Source: Maratus speciosus
Lineage: Eukaryota; Arthropoda; Arachnida; Araneae; Salticidae
DNA length: 64,000 bases
Direction: 5' to 3'
NCBI GenBank assembly: GCA_963932465.1
Contig: OZ010793.1
Span: 365,518,459 to 365,582,458 of the forward strand
The notes beneath the pieces were generated by a model. That model was not told where the DNA came from, searched no databases, and saw nothing but the letters and a program-made list of their open reading frames with translations. Below are positions 1-11,900 of the stretch, one piece after another. Position 1 is the first letter of the stretch. Each line of letters begins with the position of its first letter. A program made the position numbers and the translations under genes.

Positions 1-117
1 TAAATAATACTATCTATTCAAATTTTATATGGCGGTAACTTAGCAAGAATACTTCCTTGTTCTACTCCCTTTGATTAAGAAAGGAAGTTTTTAAATGCAT
101 CCTAGATCAGTGTCTGG
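1..117 (-). mobile_element. hAT-type non-autonomous element, distal part (continues beyond window start)
   Basis: This stretch is the reverse complement of about 48,120-48,240, inside the complete hAT-type copy at 47681-48713. The remainder of the same copy resumes at 2961, so the element was split by the insertion at 118-2960. The last 8 bases, GTGTCTGG (110-117), are repeated at 2961-2968 as the target duplication of that insertion. The outer end lies before base 1. Confidence 0.8.
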
Positions 118-2960
118 CAGTGGCAAAGTGTCCGGTCATCGGTAGATTCGCCGATGACCACAGGAAAATAAAGGCAACATAAAGCATTTAAATTTTTTGC
201 AAGCACATTTAAAAATGTTTTTTAAGGTTTTGCGTGTAACATGAAGTGATAATAGTGTATTTTAGTGCTGCCATCTATCAGTTTTAAAATGAGAAGGCTA
301 AAACATAAAGGCGAAATAGTATCTCTCGTCTACGACTAAACAGGATGCGCCCAGATTTGCGAATCTGTTTACAGTATCCCCACGCACCTTCTCAGCACCC
401 CGCAACCAATCAAATGACACCCTTTTCCAAGACATATCAGGTCTAGTCATCGCTAATTTGACCGAATCCACTTGAAAAGGAACATTTTTTTTTTTTTGTA
501 ATGCTTTTTCCATTTTGAATGTTATTCAATGGACATAGCATTATTGTAAAAGATTCGATTTTATTAAATAGTACAAATACTCTATTCTATTGAATCTTTA
601 ACTAATGCTGTGCTCATCTTAAAATTATTTGACCAATTTAAATTATTTCTATTATTTCATTACACTTAAATAAAAGATTTTTATTAATTGGAAAAGGAAT
701 CATTGATTTAAAATATTTTTTTATGTACCTGTACTGTTAGGATACTATAAATCTTAGATTATATATTTCTGATAACAGCATATTTTCGACTCATAAGTAA
801 AAAAAAAAAAAAAAAAAAAGTTAGTTTCAAACTAAGACTTGTATTTAATTTTGTTTAATTTTTGGCAACGCACAAATGAGGAAAATAATGGAAATATACG
901 AAGATTGTCTTAGTTTTTGTGGAAGTGGCATTTAATTACTTAAAAACATCATAACTATTTTTAAACCATGAAATAAGTATTTTTTGCATACAATTTATTC
1001 TGAAAGTTATATAATTCAAAGTAACATTATGCATTAAGAAGCGTTAAAGTACTTTATCTATTGCAATTCTGATGAGTACCATAATATTTTTAAAATATCA
1101 AGCTAATACTGTAACACTTTTGGGACGGGTGATGCATATATGCATCGTCAAAAATGCATATGAAATTTTATTTTGGTACCACTAATAAATAAATGTAATA
1201 TTTGTCTTTTTAAATTAGGGTATTTTTTGGTATTTTACAACTAATGGGAACTGTTTAAAAAAAATGTTGCCAACCAAATAAAATTTATGTAAGGGATGCC
1301 GTCCCAAAAGGGTTAATGCAGATATTTTTGACAATATTTTGTTTCATTAGAAAAATGTGTAACCTATTTGATTGGTTCAATGACATTTTTAAATTAAAGT
1401 AACATTTTATTTTTTGAAGAAGTAAATTATTTAACTATTGGTTACAATTTAGATTCATATATATTTTTTAAAGTCATTATAGTATATTTATGAATTATTA
1501 TTACATCACTGTTATTTCTCAAGTAATAGCAAGCTGTTTGTATCCTCTAGATTTGAGAATATGTCTTTAATTAAAAAGAATGGGTGGCCTTGCACATCCC
1601 TTAAAAAATTTGCTGGCAGCAATTGTCGAAGATAAAAAAATAAGTTTTCTGTTAGATATTTTACAAGGTCCAATTACAAGAATCATAACAGACTATGCAG
1701 TTGACATATTTTACTTAAAGTAATTGATTAGTCATGATTTTCTTGTCTAAGTTTACAAATAATGTTTGGATATAAACTGAATTTTCAAATCTGAGAGCAC
1801 ATCTGATGGATCTAAAACATAAAATCAAATTAATAAATACACTCGCGAAGTTTTCAAATGTTTGATTGATGTGACATGTTTATTAGCAATTTACTACTAT
1901 ATCGTCAAGAGGTTGATTCATGGAGATTTTGAGGATGAGAGAGTAACATTATTTAATAATGGTAATTAGTAATTATATAAAAAATTGTGCATCTTTTAAG
2001 TAGATGGGATCCAGTACGAAAAGGACATTTTGATACGGCTACAGATTTTGAAGGCATCTCGAATGACATTTAAAATTATCTTACTTCTACTGTTAATGTA
2101 CTGGTTAATGACATTATTCTACAAGAAGTTAACCATTTCAACATCCATGTTAATATTAAAGAAATAAAATGAAATTTGCTTAACTTTTTTTTTTCCTATG
2201 AAAATTAATTAAAAAAAAAATCTTTTAATAAACAGAACACGCAGAAATTATTAATAGGCTTGGATGACCAAATGTTCTCTAAATTCAAGGGTGTCCTCAA
2301 ATTTGCAGTCTGTACTTCCTCACTCAGCTTCCACAGTAGTTGATTTAAAACAGGGTCGGCATGTGCCCCGGCCGCCTGAGAACGGAGGGCGAAGAGGACG
2401 CCAAATGAAGATTCTGTTTCTCGATTTTTCTTACGTATTTGTTTAGCACAGTATTGTTAAAATCGTCCTGTCTGGAGAATACCAAAGCATAGAATAATCT
2501 ACGGATGATATGGTATAAGGATCTGTATAAAGCGGAATTTTTTTCTATTCCGTTTTCAAGGTTTTAATGAATCAATATTCGACAAAGCTGGTTATGTAGA
2601 TCAGTTTTACATATTTTAAATTTTAAAATAATCGGCTATTAGAAACTTAGTAAAATTATCTTTGTAAATTTACTTTGAAGAGGAAGAGGGTGTGGAGCCA
2701 AAATCCATGTTTGCCCCGAGTGCAAAAAAGGCTAGTTTTGGCCCTGATTTAAAACACTTATAACATTATAAAGAAAGCCATAAAATTAGTGAGACTAAAA
2801 AAGTTAAAGATGAAAAATTTATAAACTTTAAAATTATGACAACTTTTAAAAAGTTCTGTTATTAAATTTGACCACCCTATTATAAGGAGAGGAGAGGGGA
2901 GAAACAGTGCAAGGTTGTGAACTAGCGATGACCATCACAAAATCTCACACCTCGCCACTG
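118..2960. mobile_element. hAT-superfamily element nested in another hAT element, 8-bp TSD
   Basis: The ends are inverted: left CAGTGGCAAAGTGT and, reverse-complemented, right CAGTGGCGAGGTGT. They are flanked by the exact 8-bp direct repeat GTGTCTGG (110-117 and 2961-2968). An 8-bp duplication with CAGTGGC-type ends is characteristic of hAT transposons. At 2843 bp it is long enough for a transposase, but I see only stop-riddled AT-rich sequence. One short stretch near 2005-2060 reads somewhat like a degenerate hAT transposase piece when stops are ignored; this is weak. It also contains a TTAA element at 1115-1312. The copy is surely non-functional. Confidence 0.8.
1115..1312. mobile_element. 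small TTAA-type MITE
   Basis: Inverted ends share CTTTTGGGACGG (left) and CCGTCCCAAAAGG (right). The right end is followed by TTAA (1313-1316); the left is preceded by GTAA (1111-1114), one mismatch from TTAA. TTAA targets are typical of piggyBac-type elements. It is 198 bp, has no coding capacity, and lies within the hAT element at 118-2960. Confidence 0.6.
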
Positions 2961-3430
2961 GTGTCTGGAATGGGCAATCATTTTCAGAGATTGTAAACAT
3001 TGTTCTTAAAATCTGAGGAAGAAACAAGTTGTTTACTGGACAATGTTCAGGAACTTTCATTTGTATATAATTAATTCCTGTAAAAATCCCCATGACTGGT
3101 TAATTTTCTTAAATAATACTTAACAAACAGCAAATAAATAATGTATAAACATTTTATTTGATTTAAATATGATTCTGTTTCTAATTATTCTGAATATCTT
3201 TATAAGTTGACTATTAAACGTAGAAGTTGTATAAGGTTTTTAAAAATATGTTTTAAAAGTTTTTAAGTATTCGGTTTGGCCAAATATTTCAATATTCGGC
3301 CAAACCGAATAGTTTGCTATTCGGCGAAGCCGAATATTCAGCATACCAAATAGTTTGATATTCGGCCAAACCAAATATTCGGTAACATGGCCGAATACTG
3401 AATAGATACCGAATTTTCGGTGCATCCCTA
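2961..3430 (-). mobile_element. hAT-type non-autonomous element, proximal part with its TAGGGATGCACC end
   Basis: Reverse complement of about 47681-48130 in the complete copy. The inner part is ordinary AT-rich DNA; the last ~170 bases are packed with CCGAAT/ATTCGG half-sites that form CCGAATATTCGG-type palindromes. It terminates in ...TTCGGTGCATCCCTA at 3430. The end is 80 bases before the neurobeachin exon starts at 3511. Confidence 0.85.
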
Positions 3431-3510
3431 ATCATAAATATATTACTTGAAATGAGAGTGTTATGTCTTCTATCCTGATAATTTTTTTTTTTTCTGCCTC
3501 ATTTTTGTAG

Positions 3511-3647
3511 GGCCTGTGAGTTTTAGTACTAAATGTAAGCTTATAGCTCCTGGTGTTGTAGTTCCTGGAATGTTATCCATAACACAAGCTGAAATGTTCT
3601 TTGAAGTGGATGAAGATGATGCTGAATACAAGAAAATGGATCCCGAG
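3511..3647 (+). CDS. Nbea: Neurobeachin/LRBA (rugose) PH-BEACH domain, single internal exon
   Basis: Neurobeachin-family proteins are very large BEACH-WD40 scaffold proteins that bind the PKA regulatory subunit and act in vesicle trafficking and synapse function. The exon is preceded by a long pyrimidine tract and TTTTTGTAG (3502-3510) and followed by donor GAG|GTTAGT. Its first two bases complete a glycine codon (phase 1); 45 codons follow and it ends on a codon boundary (phase 0). The peptide contains IAPGVVVPG and FFEVDEDD and then KKMDPE. This matches the beginning of the PH-BEACH domain of NBEA and LRBA, where the family has an LIAPxVVV block followed by a YFEVDEDD block and KKID. Arthropods normally have one gene (rugose), so NBEA and LRBA cannot be distinguished here. 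The next conserved block (the GLHGKW region) was searched for by eye downstream and not found, so the following intron probably exceeds 60 kb. The exon is intact: no stop or frameshift. Confidence 0.9.
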
Positions 3648-4082
3648 GTTAGTGAAAATTATTTTTTATCCGTTGCAAATGCGTGAATGATTCTTCTTTT
3701 ATAGCATCAAATGTTTCACAGAAATTCAGCTACAAACTATCTTCACTCTCATATGTTTCCAGCTCAAATATTATAAAGAAAATGACAAAACAATTTATAA
3801 TTTTTATAATTATTGAATTTTTATCTGTTAATTTAAAAAAAAAAAAAAAAAAGTTAAGAGAAATGTGTGTATTTTTTCGCAGACTTAAGAAATAAGTTAC
3901 AAAGAAGCTGTGTTATTGCCTCTGTAATTTAACCTGAAATTTGTTGTTTGTCTTGTGTTATCTTTTCTGGAGAGAGTCAAAGTCAGACTGAGTGTATTGC
4001 CTACTTATAAAGTGTATAGATTCTATACTACACTACCACTGGTATTTATTTAAAGAAAAAAAGTATTATAATATTAATATAT
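3648..4082 (+). other. Start of the intron after the neurobeachin exon
   Basis: It begins with donor GTTAGT. AT-rich, with an A run near 3836-3852. I recognise no gene or repeat in it. Confidence 0.6.
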
Positions 4083-4605
4083 ATAGTAGAAGATCTTTAT
4101 AAAGCAAACCTAAAAACGCAAGGTTCTGCGTTAATATAGAATTTTGCGTTATATGGATCACCTTTCGTGCATCAGTAAATTTTTCTTGTAAACATGGCCA
4201 AATATGTCTGAAACGTATCCAATTATATTAGAGTATCTTTACTCTGCATTCCTTTCTACCAGGAGTTGTAATAATAAAAACTTTTGTATAATATACATCA
4301 TTCTACACATTGTTAAATTTACATGGTCCAAATATGCCTGGGCCAAATCATTCATTATATTATTCATTTTAAAACTTGTTTATTGTAATAGCATTTTTTG
4401 CATTAAAAAGGTCTTAAATTAGGAGATAAAGTTGAACTAGTGTATCAAATTTAGTCCTCTAGAGAGTTGCATTTTTTTTTTTTCAATGAGTGAAGGCAGC
4501 TGCTGCAAAATTGAAAACTACTTTCTGCAAAATTGAATGTTTACATCAGAGAAGTTGTGTGTTATATAGAGAATTGTGTTATTGCATTATAAAGATCTAC
4601 TGCAT
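4083..4605. mobile_element. Possible short TIR element (MITE)
   Basis: Left end AGTAGAAGATCTTTATAAAG and the reverse complement of the right end (GCAGTAGATCTTTATAATG) are nearly alike, about 500 bp apart, both beside TATATA. The motif resembles pogo-like ends (CAGTA...TATAA). Exact ends and target duplication cannot be fixed because the flanks are AT dinucleotides. No coding capacity. Confidence 0.35.
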
Positions 4606-5559
4606 ATATATATATATATATTTTATAATGAACATATACACATACAATCTATCAACATATTTACAATGAATATATAGACATTCAAGCCATCAAAATTTTA
4701 GGGAAATATGCAGACTCAGCATTGTTACATATCTGACCAAGTCATCTGACCTTGTAAGGATGACATTGGGCAAAATGAGGCAGTTTAGCAAGGCATCACA
4801 GGGACAATAGACTGAATTTTGTCCTCTAAGTTTTCCCGGCAATTTTTATCCTTAGTTAAAGGGGGAGGGGGGGAGTAATTAGTAATCAATCTAAAAATAT
4901 ATATTTAATGTAAAAATCTTTGAGAGTTTTCAATTAAAAATGGTTTTTGCCTATGTTCTGTAAGCGCGAGTTGGATTACCTGGTGCAATTTATAGACCAG
5001 CCATGATATCTGCAGACCATAAATCCTCATGCTCACTGGTCCTTATTACCACTGACATTTCTTTATTAATTCAGTTGCAAAGTATTATGTAGCATTATTA
5101 AATGATATTATTTACATATTAATATAATAATAGTTACATATATTTCTATTTTGTGAAATTCTATGTCAATCTTTTTATTAGCATGTTGCATCATGTCATC
5201 AGGATGTCTGATGGATTTAATGCTGAATTTGATTATTGATTGAAGCCTGGTTACTTTGAGTTTTAAATTATTTTCTATAAAGCTAAAATATAAATGTTAT
5301 TCTTTTTAGACTATAAGCCGAAGTTTTTTTTATTACTTTATTATTTATTTATTCACTTAATAACATGTCTAAAAAATTGTTGATTGTCAGTGGTGCCTCA
5401 CAGTCAATTGCCATGATATAATTGGTTATTACAGTTCAAAAATGTATATCTATATTTCTCTTGCATGACGCTAAAATTAGGCTGAATTTGTTGCTTGATG
5501 TTTGGCAATAACCGCAATAAAACAATTAATTATTACATTCCACCAATCAGAAGAGTGAT
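4606..5559. other. Unannotated intronic stretch
   Basis: Contains a short AT dinucleotide run at about 4604-4622 and a G-rich patch at 4860-4875. Otherwise AT-rich with no gene or repeat that I can identify. Confidence 0.5.
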
Positions 5560-6204
5560 TTCACCACTGAAACTCACATCATATTTAAAAGAAAAATTTC
5601 AGTGGTTTTCATAAAATGTAAACATATTAAAACAATTCCATTTATTTATGCACTAATCGCATAAGAGCAGAACACAGATTATTTACTGAGAAATAATGTT
5701 AAGTAATCTGTGAAAATTAAATGACAGTGAATAACCTTTCATGGTTATTATGTAAAATGAAATGTTTCTGATGAAGATAATGACATCATTTGGAAAACAC
5801 TCGATGCATTTTCATCCATGAATTAAAATATTTTACTATAACTGTATGAGTGATGATGTCATATTCCTGATCCTTATTCCTGCACATAAATAGACTGGAC
5901 TCTTGCTATTTATTTAAAGATTATACACAAAATAAAATATTTCTGAAAATTACTTATTTCCAATTAATTAAAATGAATATTTAATAAAACTCAGGAATTT
6001 TAAAAGAACTGCTTAAGTGACGCTCTGATCTCAAAAGGGATGAATGGTTCTGGTGGTGAAAATGATGTCATATTTGAAAGAAAGAATTCATTCTCATATG
6101 AACTCCAAAAGTATCATGGCACTCGGTAGAATTGTTTCAAACAAACAACCAGTTTCTGGTAAAGTTTTTCATAATGTGAAGGAGTTACCTACCAGAAAAT
6201 AGCA
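5560..6204. other. Intronic stretch with several TGACRTCA-like motifs
   Basis: Several copies of TGACATCA or its complement (TGATGTCA) occur near 5789, 5853 and 6066, ahead of two perfect TGACGTCA sites in the neighbouring duplication. No coding potential seen. Whether the motifs are functional CRE-like sites or repeat composition cannot be told from sequence. Confidence 0.4.
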
Positions 6205-6370
6205 CAGGAAATGCACAGGAATGGTTTGTTAGGAACTTCCAATGACGTCAAGAGCTTTAGAGTTTATATAAAACTAAAATATGGCAAAAGCCAGGAAATG
6301 CACAGGAATGGTTTGTTAGGAACTTCCAATGACGTCATGAGCTTTAGAGTTTATATAAAACTAAAATATT
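6205..6370. repeat. Tandem duplication, 87-bp unit, with TGACGTCA in each unit
   Basis: The unit beginning CAGGAAATGCACAGG occurs at 6205 and again at 6292, nearly identical over 79 bases. Each unit carries the palindrome TGACGTCA (about 6243 and 6330), the core of a cAMP-response element. The 60-residue open frame across it merely reads the same repeat twice. Confidence 0.85.
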
Positions 6371-7479
6371 TTAATATGATTTTGTCAATATGACATCATA
6401 TTAACTGGCCTTTACATCTAATTCAGCAAATTAAAATTCAGAGTAGGAGCTCTTTTTAAACACAATACGATCTTTTGGAAGATGTAAGAATAGCAATGGC
6501 CATTGGTTCATTTTACGATTATTACATAATGCATTCAGAAAATCAGCTTTTTGATCAAAAGTTTCTTTTAGACACATCAGAAAATGTGTTCTTTACGTTT
6601 TGTTAACTTGACAAATGTCTGAGAGATTATTTTTCACATTGAACGAACTTTAGATAGTGTTTGTTGATTTATATTAAACTATCTTGGTACCAGGTAGTGT
6701 TTTTCCAAGAGATTTTTTTTAACGAAATTTAAGCCGTGCTGTACAATATTATGCACAGTGAGTTTTAAATTAATTGTGTTCCAAGTTAATTTTTCTTCAG
6801 TTAATTATTTTACATTTCAAAAATGGGTAAATTTGATTTATGTTTATTGATAACACCAACTAAATTTTTAATTGTGATTTCAACGAAGTTTTCAACTACT
6901 GTATTTTTACTTTTTTTTTTTCTTTTTTTTCATAAGTTAAAAGGATTTATGATAGTAGGTACTCATTGCGACTAGAGTTGCTGCAAAAAGTGGCGAGCAA
7001 GCAAAGCGAGCTGTGGACTCATAGTGGTCCCAATGTGAATTGTGTCACAATTCACGGGGTTGGTGAGCATTTGTGAGCAAGGGGCAGAACTCTCTAGTTT
7101 AAATAAAATTGCATTACTTTCATCTCCATAGTCAAATTTAAATTTTCTTTTAGAAAACTTTTGGCACATATGTGCGGGTTAAGACAAATACTTTTCTTTG
7201 CATAATTTTTCTAAGGAATAATTTTGGTAGCTCAGAGGTGCCCTTCCGAGGTCGTTCTTGAATTTGTCTGTGTAAGGAAATAATAATAAGGAATTAAAAT
7301 GTAATGCAAAAACAATCAGGTACGTTTAAGAAATATTTGTACAACTGATTTTAGATTTAAGATAGTAAACAAAAGTTTATTAGTGTATTAATAATAAACA
7401 ATTCCTAATCTTATGTAGGGATTTTTGTTAAGCATTGGCCAGTTTTGGCCATGTTGCTATAATAAGTATGCCTTCAGAG
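6371..7479. other. Unannotated intronic stretch
   Basis: AT-rich with T runs near 6910-6930. No gene or repeat recognised. Confidence 0.5.
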
Positions 7480-7645
7480 AGGATTTTTAAGGAATGTGAC
7501 CTGAATTATCATTTTCCTACTAGTAAAAACCTGAAAACATTGCATAGTCACTCTGCCTAGACCTTGGGTTTCAAACCTGCAAAATTGGCCGAAACTTCTC
7601 AATTACTGGCCAGCATGGTAACCACTGGGCTAAGTGAGCCTGATT
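7480..7645 (-). repeat. tRNA-derived SINE relic
   Basis: On the minus strand an A-box-like TAGCCCAGTGGTTACC (7632-7617) is followed by a B-box-like GGTTTGAAACC (7577-7567). The spacing and the TTGGCC/GGCCAA complementarity between them resemble a type II (Ser/Leu) tRNA with an extended variable arm. There is no CCA end or good acceptor stem, so this is a pol III SINE head rather than a functional tRNA. The body is not well delimited. Confidence 0.5.
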
Positions 7646-8114
7646 TTATGTAGGTGTTTTATAAAATAATTGTAAAATAAATTGCTTGGTAGTTATTCTC
7701 TGATGTATAAGAACAATTTTGTTGTGAAAATTTCAAGTTTAATTGGTTTGATATTGCTTACTTTGTGTGACCTCCCACCCCCAGAAATTAGAATGACATT
7801 CATCTCACTTCCATTATAAAAATTTTATGTTATAATAATGACAACAAATTTTAATCAATTTCCCATTATTTCAAGATTAATTTTTATCTCATTAATAGTT
7901 TTATCTCGAAGATAAGTTAATAGTCAGGCAGGAGAATTTTCAGTGATAAGAAAATTGATGAGATGATAGTCTATAAAGAAAATTAATTTTCTATACAGCT
8001 TTGAAAAAGTCTCTTTTCCAAAAGATGTTGAAATTATGTATAGTAAAAAATTAAGAATATGTTGTACTTTCAGGAAGTAATTTCTGTCATAGCGCATACA
8101 TTTATTTATCCAGC
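7646..8114. other. Unannotated intronic stretch
   Basis: AT-rich sequence with no recognised gene or repeat. Confidence 0.5.
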
Positions 8115-8745
8115 AGTGTGCAAAGAGAAAACTGCGCCTGGGGCAAAGTTTCAATTTGGTGCCCTCCCCCCCTCCCTTTTCAACTTTCCTTTGTGACAGG
8201 TGTCTTAAAATTGAAAAGTGCAGAAGCACAAACAATTTCTATTGAATACATATTTCGTATTTATTTTGAAACTTAAGGTTTAATTTTAATTCAGAAATTT
8301 CAAAAAAATAAATAACATAAGAAAAAATTGCATTTATATTTTGGCAAAGGGTATCTGTAAAATTGATGTAGAAAAAATGTTTCTATCAGTACATTATAAC
8401 GGTTATGAACCGTTTTATATTCCAAGAAAGAAACCCCATGCTATTTTGAGAATATATGTTTTTACCACAAGCACAGACTCAGAAAAGATAAGGTTAACAA
8501 AAGAGACAAAGACCCAAAACAAGTTTTGAAAAGAAAGAAGTCTTTATTCATAAATTTGTATTTCAGTGTGAGGTAAAGGACAATGCAATAACTTTGAAAC
8601 AAAAAATATATGTACTTTCATTGGGGAAAAATTCCCAATATGTAAATGTAGAGTTTTTTTTTTACAAAAAAGAAGAATAAAAGAGATTTGTAATATAATT
8701 TTGGTGCCCGGGGCGACTGCCCCCTTCACCCCCTGCTGCGCACGG
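8115..8745. mobile_element. Possible hAT-like element relic
   Basis: The right end reads ...GCGCACGGCCCTG, whose complement CAGGGCCGTGCGC followed by a GGGGC/GCCCC-rich segment is a typical hAT end. The left end CAGTGTGC followed by GCGCCTGGGGC and CCTCCCCCC resembles it loosely. Both flanks contain TTTATTT but I cannot fix an 8-bp duplication. No transposase seen. Confidence 0.4.
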
Positions 8746-8840
8746 CCCTGTATTTATTTTTTAATGCGTTTATTTTACAAAGATATATTATTTGAAGTAT
8801 GGATGTGTGAAAAAAGTGTACTTATTTTGTTCGTTAGCAC

Positions 8841-8942
8841 AATAGTCTTTTATTAATGCACAACTTGGCTTTGTAGTGAGTTTTATCCTGAAATAGTCTT
8901 TTATAAATGCACAACTTGGCTTTGTAGTGAGTTTTATCCTGA
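8841..8942. repeat. Tandem duplication, 51-bp unit x2
   Basis: AATAGTCTTTTATTAATGCA at 8841 recurs at 8892 with one substitution, and the rest of the 51-bp unit is identical. Confidence 0.9.
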
Positions 8943-11900
8943 AGATTTCAAAACATCTGTCAAAAGAAAAAAAAAGAATTTGTGGAAATCATCTAATTAT
9001 TGCTAATGTTCGTTAGCTGCGGGATAAATTCTGTATCAAGTAAAAACTTTCCAGTGACCACAGAAAAAATTGGTGTCCCTTTATAAAGTAGAACAGAATA
9101 CGTATACATCTTAACAGTAAAAGCGAGTCTGCTGTATCTGTTGATCACTGTTCAATTCATTATTTGTACCTTCCTGAATCAATTTCTACTCTTGGAAAAA
9201 GGAAATTGGCAGCTCAATGAATATCTCAGATAAAAAAATAGAGTGGTGGTACATATGTACTTTCATACTTGAATTTTTATTATTACTTTTTTTTTTGGGG
9301 GGGGGGGGGGCGGGGGAGTATAATTTCTGTAGATGGCACCACCAGTCACATTTGGAGTGTGTTTGGATATTTTGATATGTAAAAATAATTCAATGAAATG
9401 GAGAAGATAAATTGGTGAACTCTACAATTAATTGCTATAGTTTTGAATATAATTTCTGTTTTAATATATTATGTTTTGTTATAGACTGAGTATCTATTTA
9501 TATAAAAGGACTTTTATTACATTTCTCAAAATTTTGAGAACAACAATTTGATAGTGGCACCATCTTTTGTTTACTCACATAACAAAAATATACTGCAATA
9601 AACTGTCTCGCCAAGTGTGTAATCAAGTGTGTAGCAAGTAGGAGAAAATTCTGTTTAATATGGATAGATTTTTAAAAATATATTGTTTTAGGAAATTAAT
9701 CAATGAAGCATCTAAACAAAATTGCATCATATCTTTAGTTTAGTTACTTTCAAGTATAAACATAAGCCTTACAGGATTAGGCAGTTGAAACACTCCCATT
9801 TTCTTTCCATGACTTTATTTTGTATTGTGTAAGACGTGGATGGAACATTTCAACAAAAATATTGGAATTAGAGAAATTGGTATCTTACCTTTAACTTTTA
9901 AAAACATTGGGATAAAAGTTCTATACATTTTTGATGATTTATATATCTGCTTGATGTCCAGAAACATTAATTATTAATGCATATGCAGTGTTGTAGTCAT
10001 AAAAAATCCATAGGGCATATGCTATAGGCCATAACTTCATTTCAGAAACAGAGGATATACAGAACTTTTTTTAAAAATCCAGGTGTACGGGATATCTCCG
10101 TTTTCCATATGTGCTCTTACTATACCCCTGCATATATGGAGTATGATGATGTGAAATAATTTTCTTTATGTTGCAAGTATATAGGTATTGTGCTTTATAT
10201 AAATGTGGCAGCTGTCCCCCCCCCCTTTTTTTTTTAGGAAAGCAATTAAGAATTTTCGTTTTTTCTCTTTTGATAATCAGCATTTTCTTTCATTGTTTAG
10301 CATCTACAATAGCATTGTGTTTTTGTTTTGAATCAAAATATTTTACTTTTCTTTCATAATTTTCTCATTTGTTGGTGAAGCTTCTTTGTGATAATTATTT
10401 ATATTTTATTGTTTTTATCCATTCATATTAGAGATAAGACTGACTCAGCTAAAATAAAAAAATCAATTTATTTTTTCACAAATTGAAGGAAGGAAGAAGA
10501 AAACTTGCCACATGCTATACATGCTATTTGGGGAACAAAAATGCAGTTTAAGTTTCTTAAAGCGTTTTACAATCCTCTAAAAGTTAGTTTGAATAGAATT
10601 GTTATTAATAGGATATAAAGAGAAAAATCCTATGGGATTCTGAAGTCGATGTTATTTGAACGTTAAGAAGACACAGGACATCCTTTGTCTATCTCTGATT
10701 ATTTGAAGTTATTTCTCAGAATTACTGGAAAACAGAACTCTTGTTTTTCTGCCATAGGTACAATGATATTTCAAAAGAATAAAAATTCTAATTTTTGCAC
10801 ATTTCTGCCAGTGGTTGGATATGGATATAAATAATAAATTTGCTGATTTTCAGGGACATGAAAGTCACGAAACATCGTTATATACGGGAGTAATCTATCC
10901 TATAATATAAAAGATGTATTAGTATCGTAGGAGACTGAAAAACTATTAGAATAGCCGCATAAATAGTAAAGTCTGCAATTTTCACACATTTGTGTATAAA
11001 ACTGATTTCATCAATGTTTTAGCAGGATCGTGTACTTGAAGTCGAATAAAAATTATGCTGAGAACAAACTTAAATATGAAAAATATTAATAGTTGCTATT
11101 AATTTTTTTTTTTTTTTTTTAATATGCCTGAATGTAAAATTTCATAAAATTGCTTACTAAGGAATAATAGTTATTTCTGTGTAAGAAGCTATTGTAAAAT
11201 GAGAAAATTAATCATAAAACAATTTTAAAATGTCGCTCATAATTTTCTATTGCACACTTCTGGTATTGGACTTGCACAGGCTCAGATTTTAAATCTTCAA
11301 GCTCGGTCAGACACTAGCTTATCTCTAATTCTTATGCCTTGTTACTGTTATTTTTTTTTTATGAAGAATCCATTATGTACAGTTGTAGGAGTAAAAAAGG
11401 ATACCCTACCTACTAATCTAACTGCAAATCATCATATAAAAATAACATTGGTGCCAACCAATTATGTAATAATATCTCTAAATTCTATGTGCATGGAGTG
11501 ATATTTATATGACATACCTGCCAACAACAAAGTGTCCATTTGCCACAAAAGTTAGATAAAATCTCATGTAATAAATTACTTATGCAAATGTACATTCCGT
11601 TACAAGATTTATATCAAATTTAGAAATCTAATGTTTTATAGTATTTATTCGGAAAGAAACAGTTTTGATGGTTATTAATTAAAACAAAGCCCTTACCTAA
11701 AGAAATACAAATTTATTTCACGCAAGAAATATACAGACAGCAGCATATTAAATAACTTTCTGGTCCCTAGACTTGACTTTTTTTGTAAGCCCTCCCTCAC
11801 ATCCCTCAATTCAATGTATAGAATGCAATTCTGAGAACATTTTTTAAATCTTTTGCATATGTTTTCTTTTAAAAGGAATTTTAAGTAAATTTACAAATTA

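Noticed and set aside
298..513. Minus-strand frame of 71 residues with a CCAAT-like motif nearby
   Set aside because: Inside the same hAT element; no domain recognised and the reading extends into a T run.
2264..2446. 60-residue frame with a Pro/Arg/Gly-rich middle, first taken as a possible upstream neurobeachin exon
   Set aside because: It lies within the hAT element at 118-2960, has no good donor, and hAT elements often contain such GC-rich patches.
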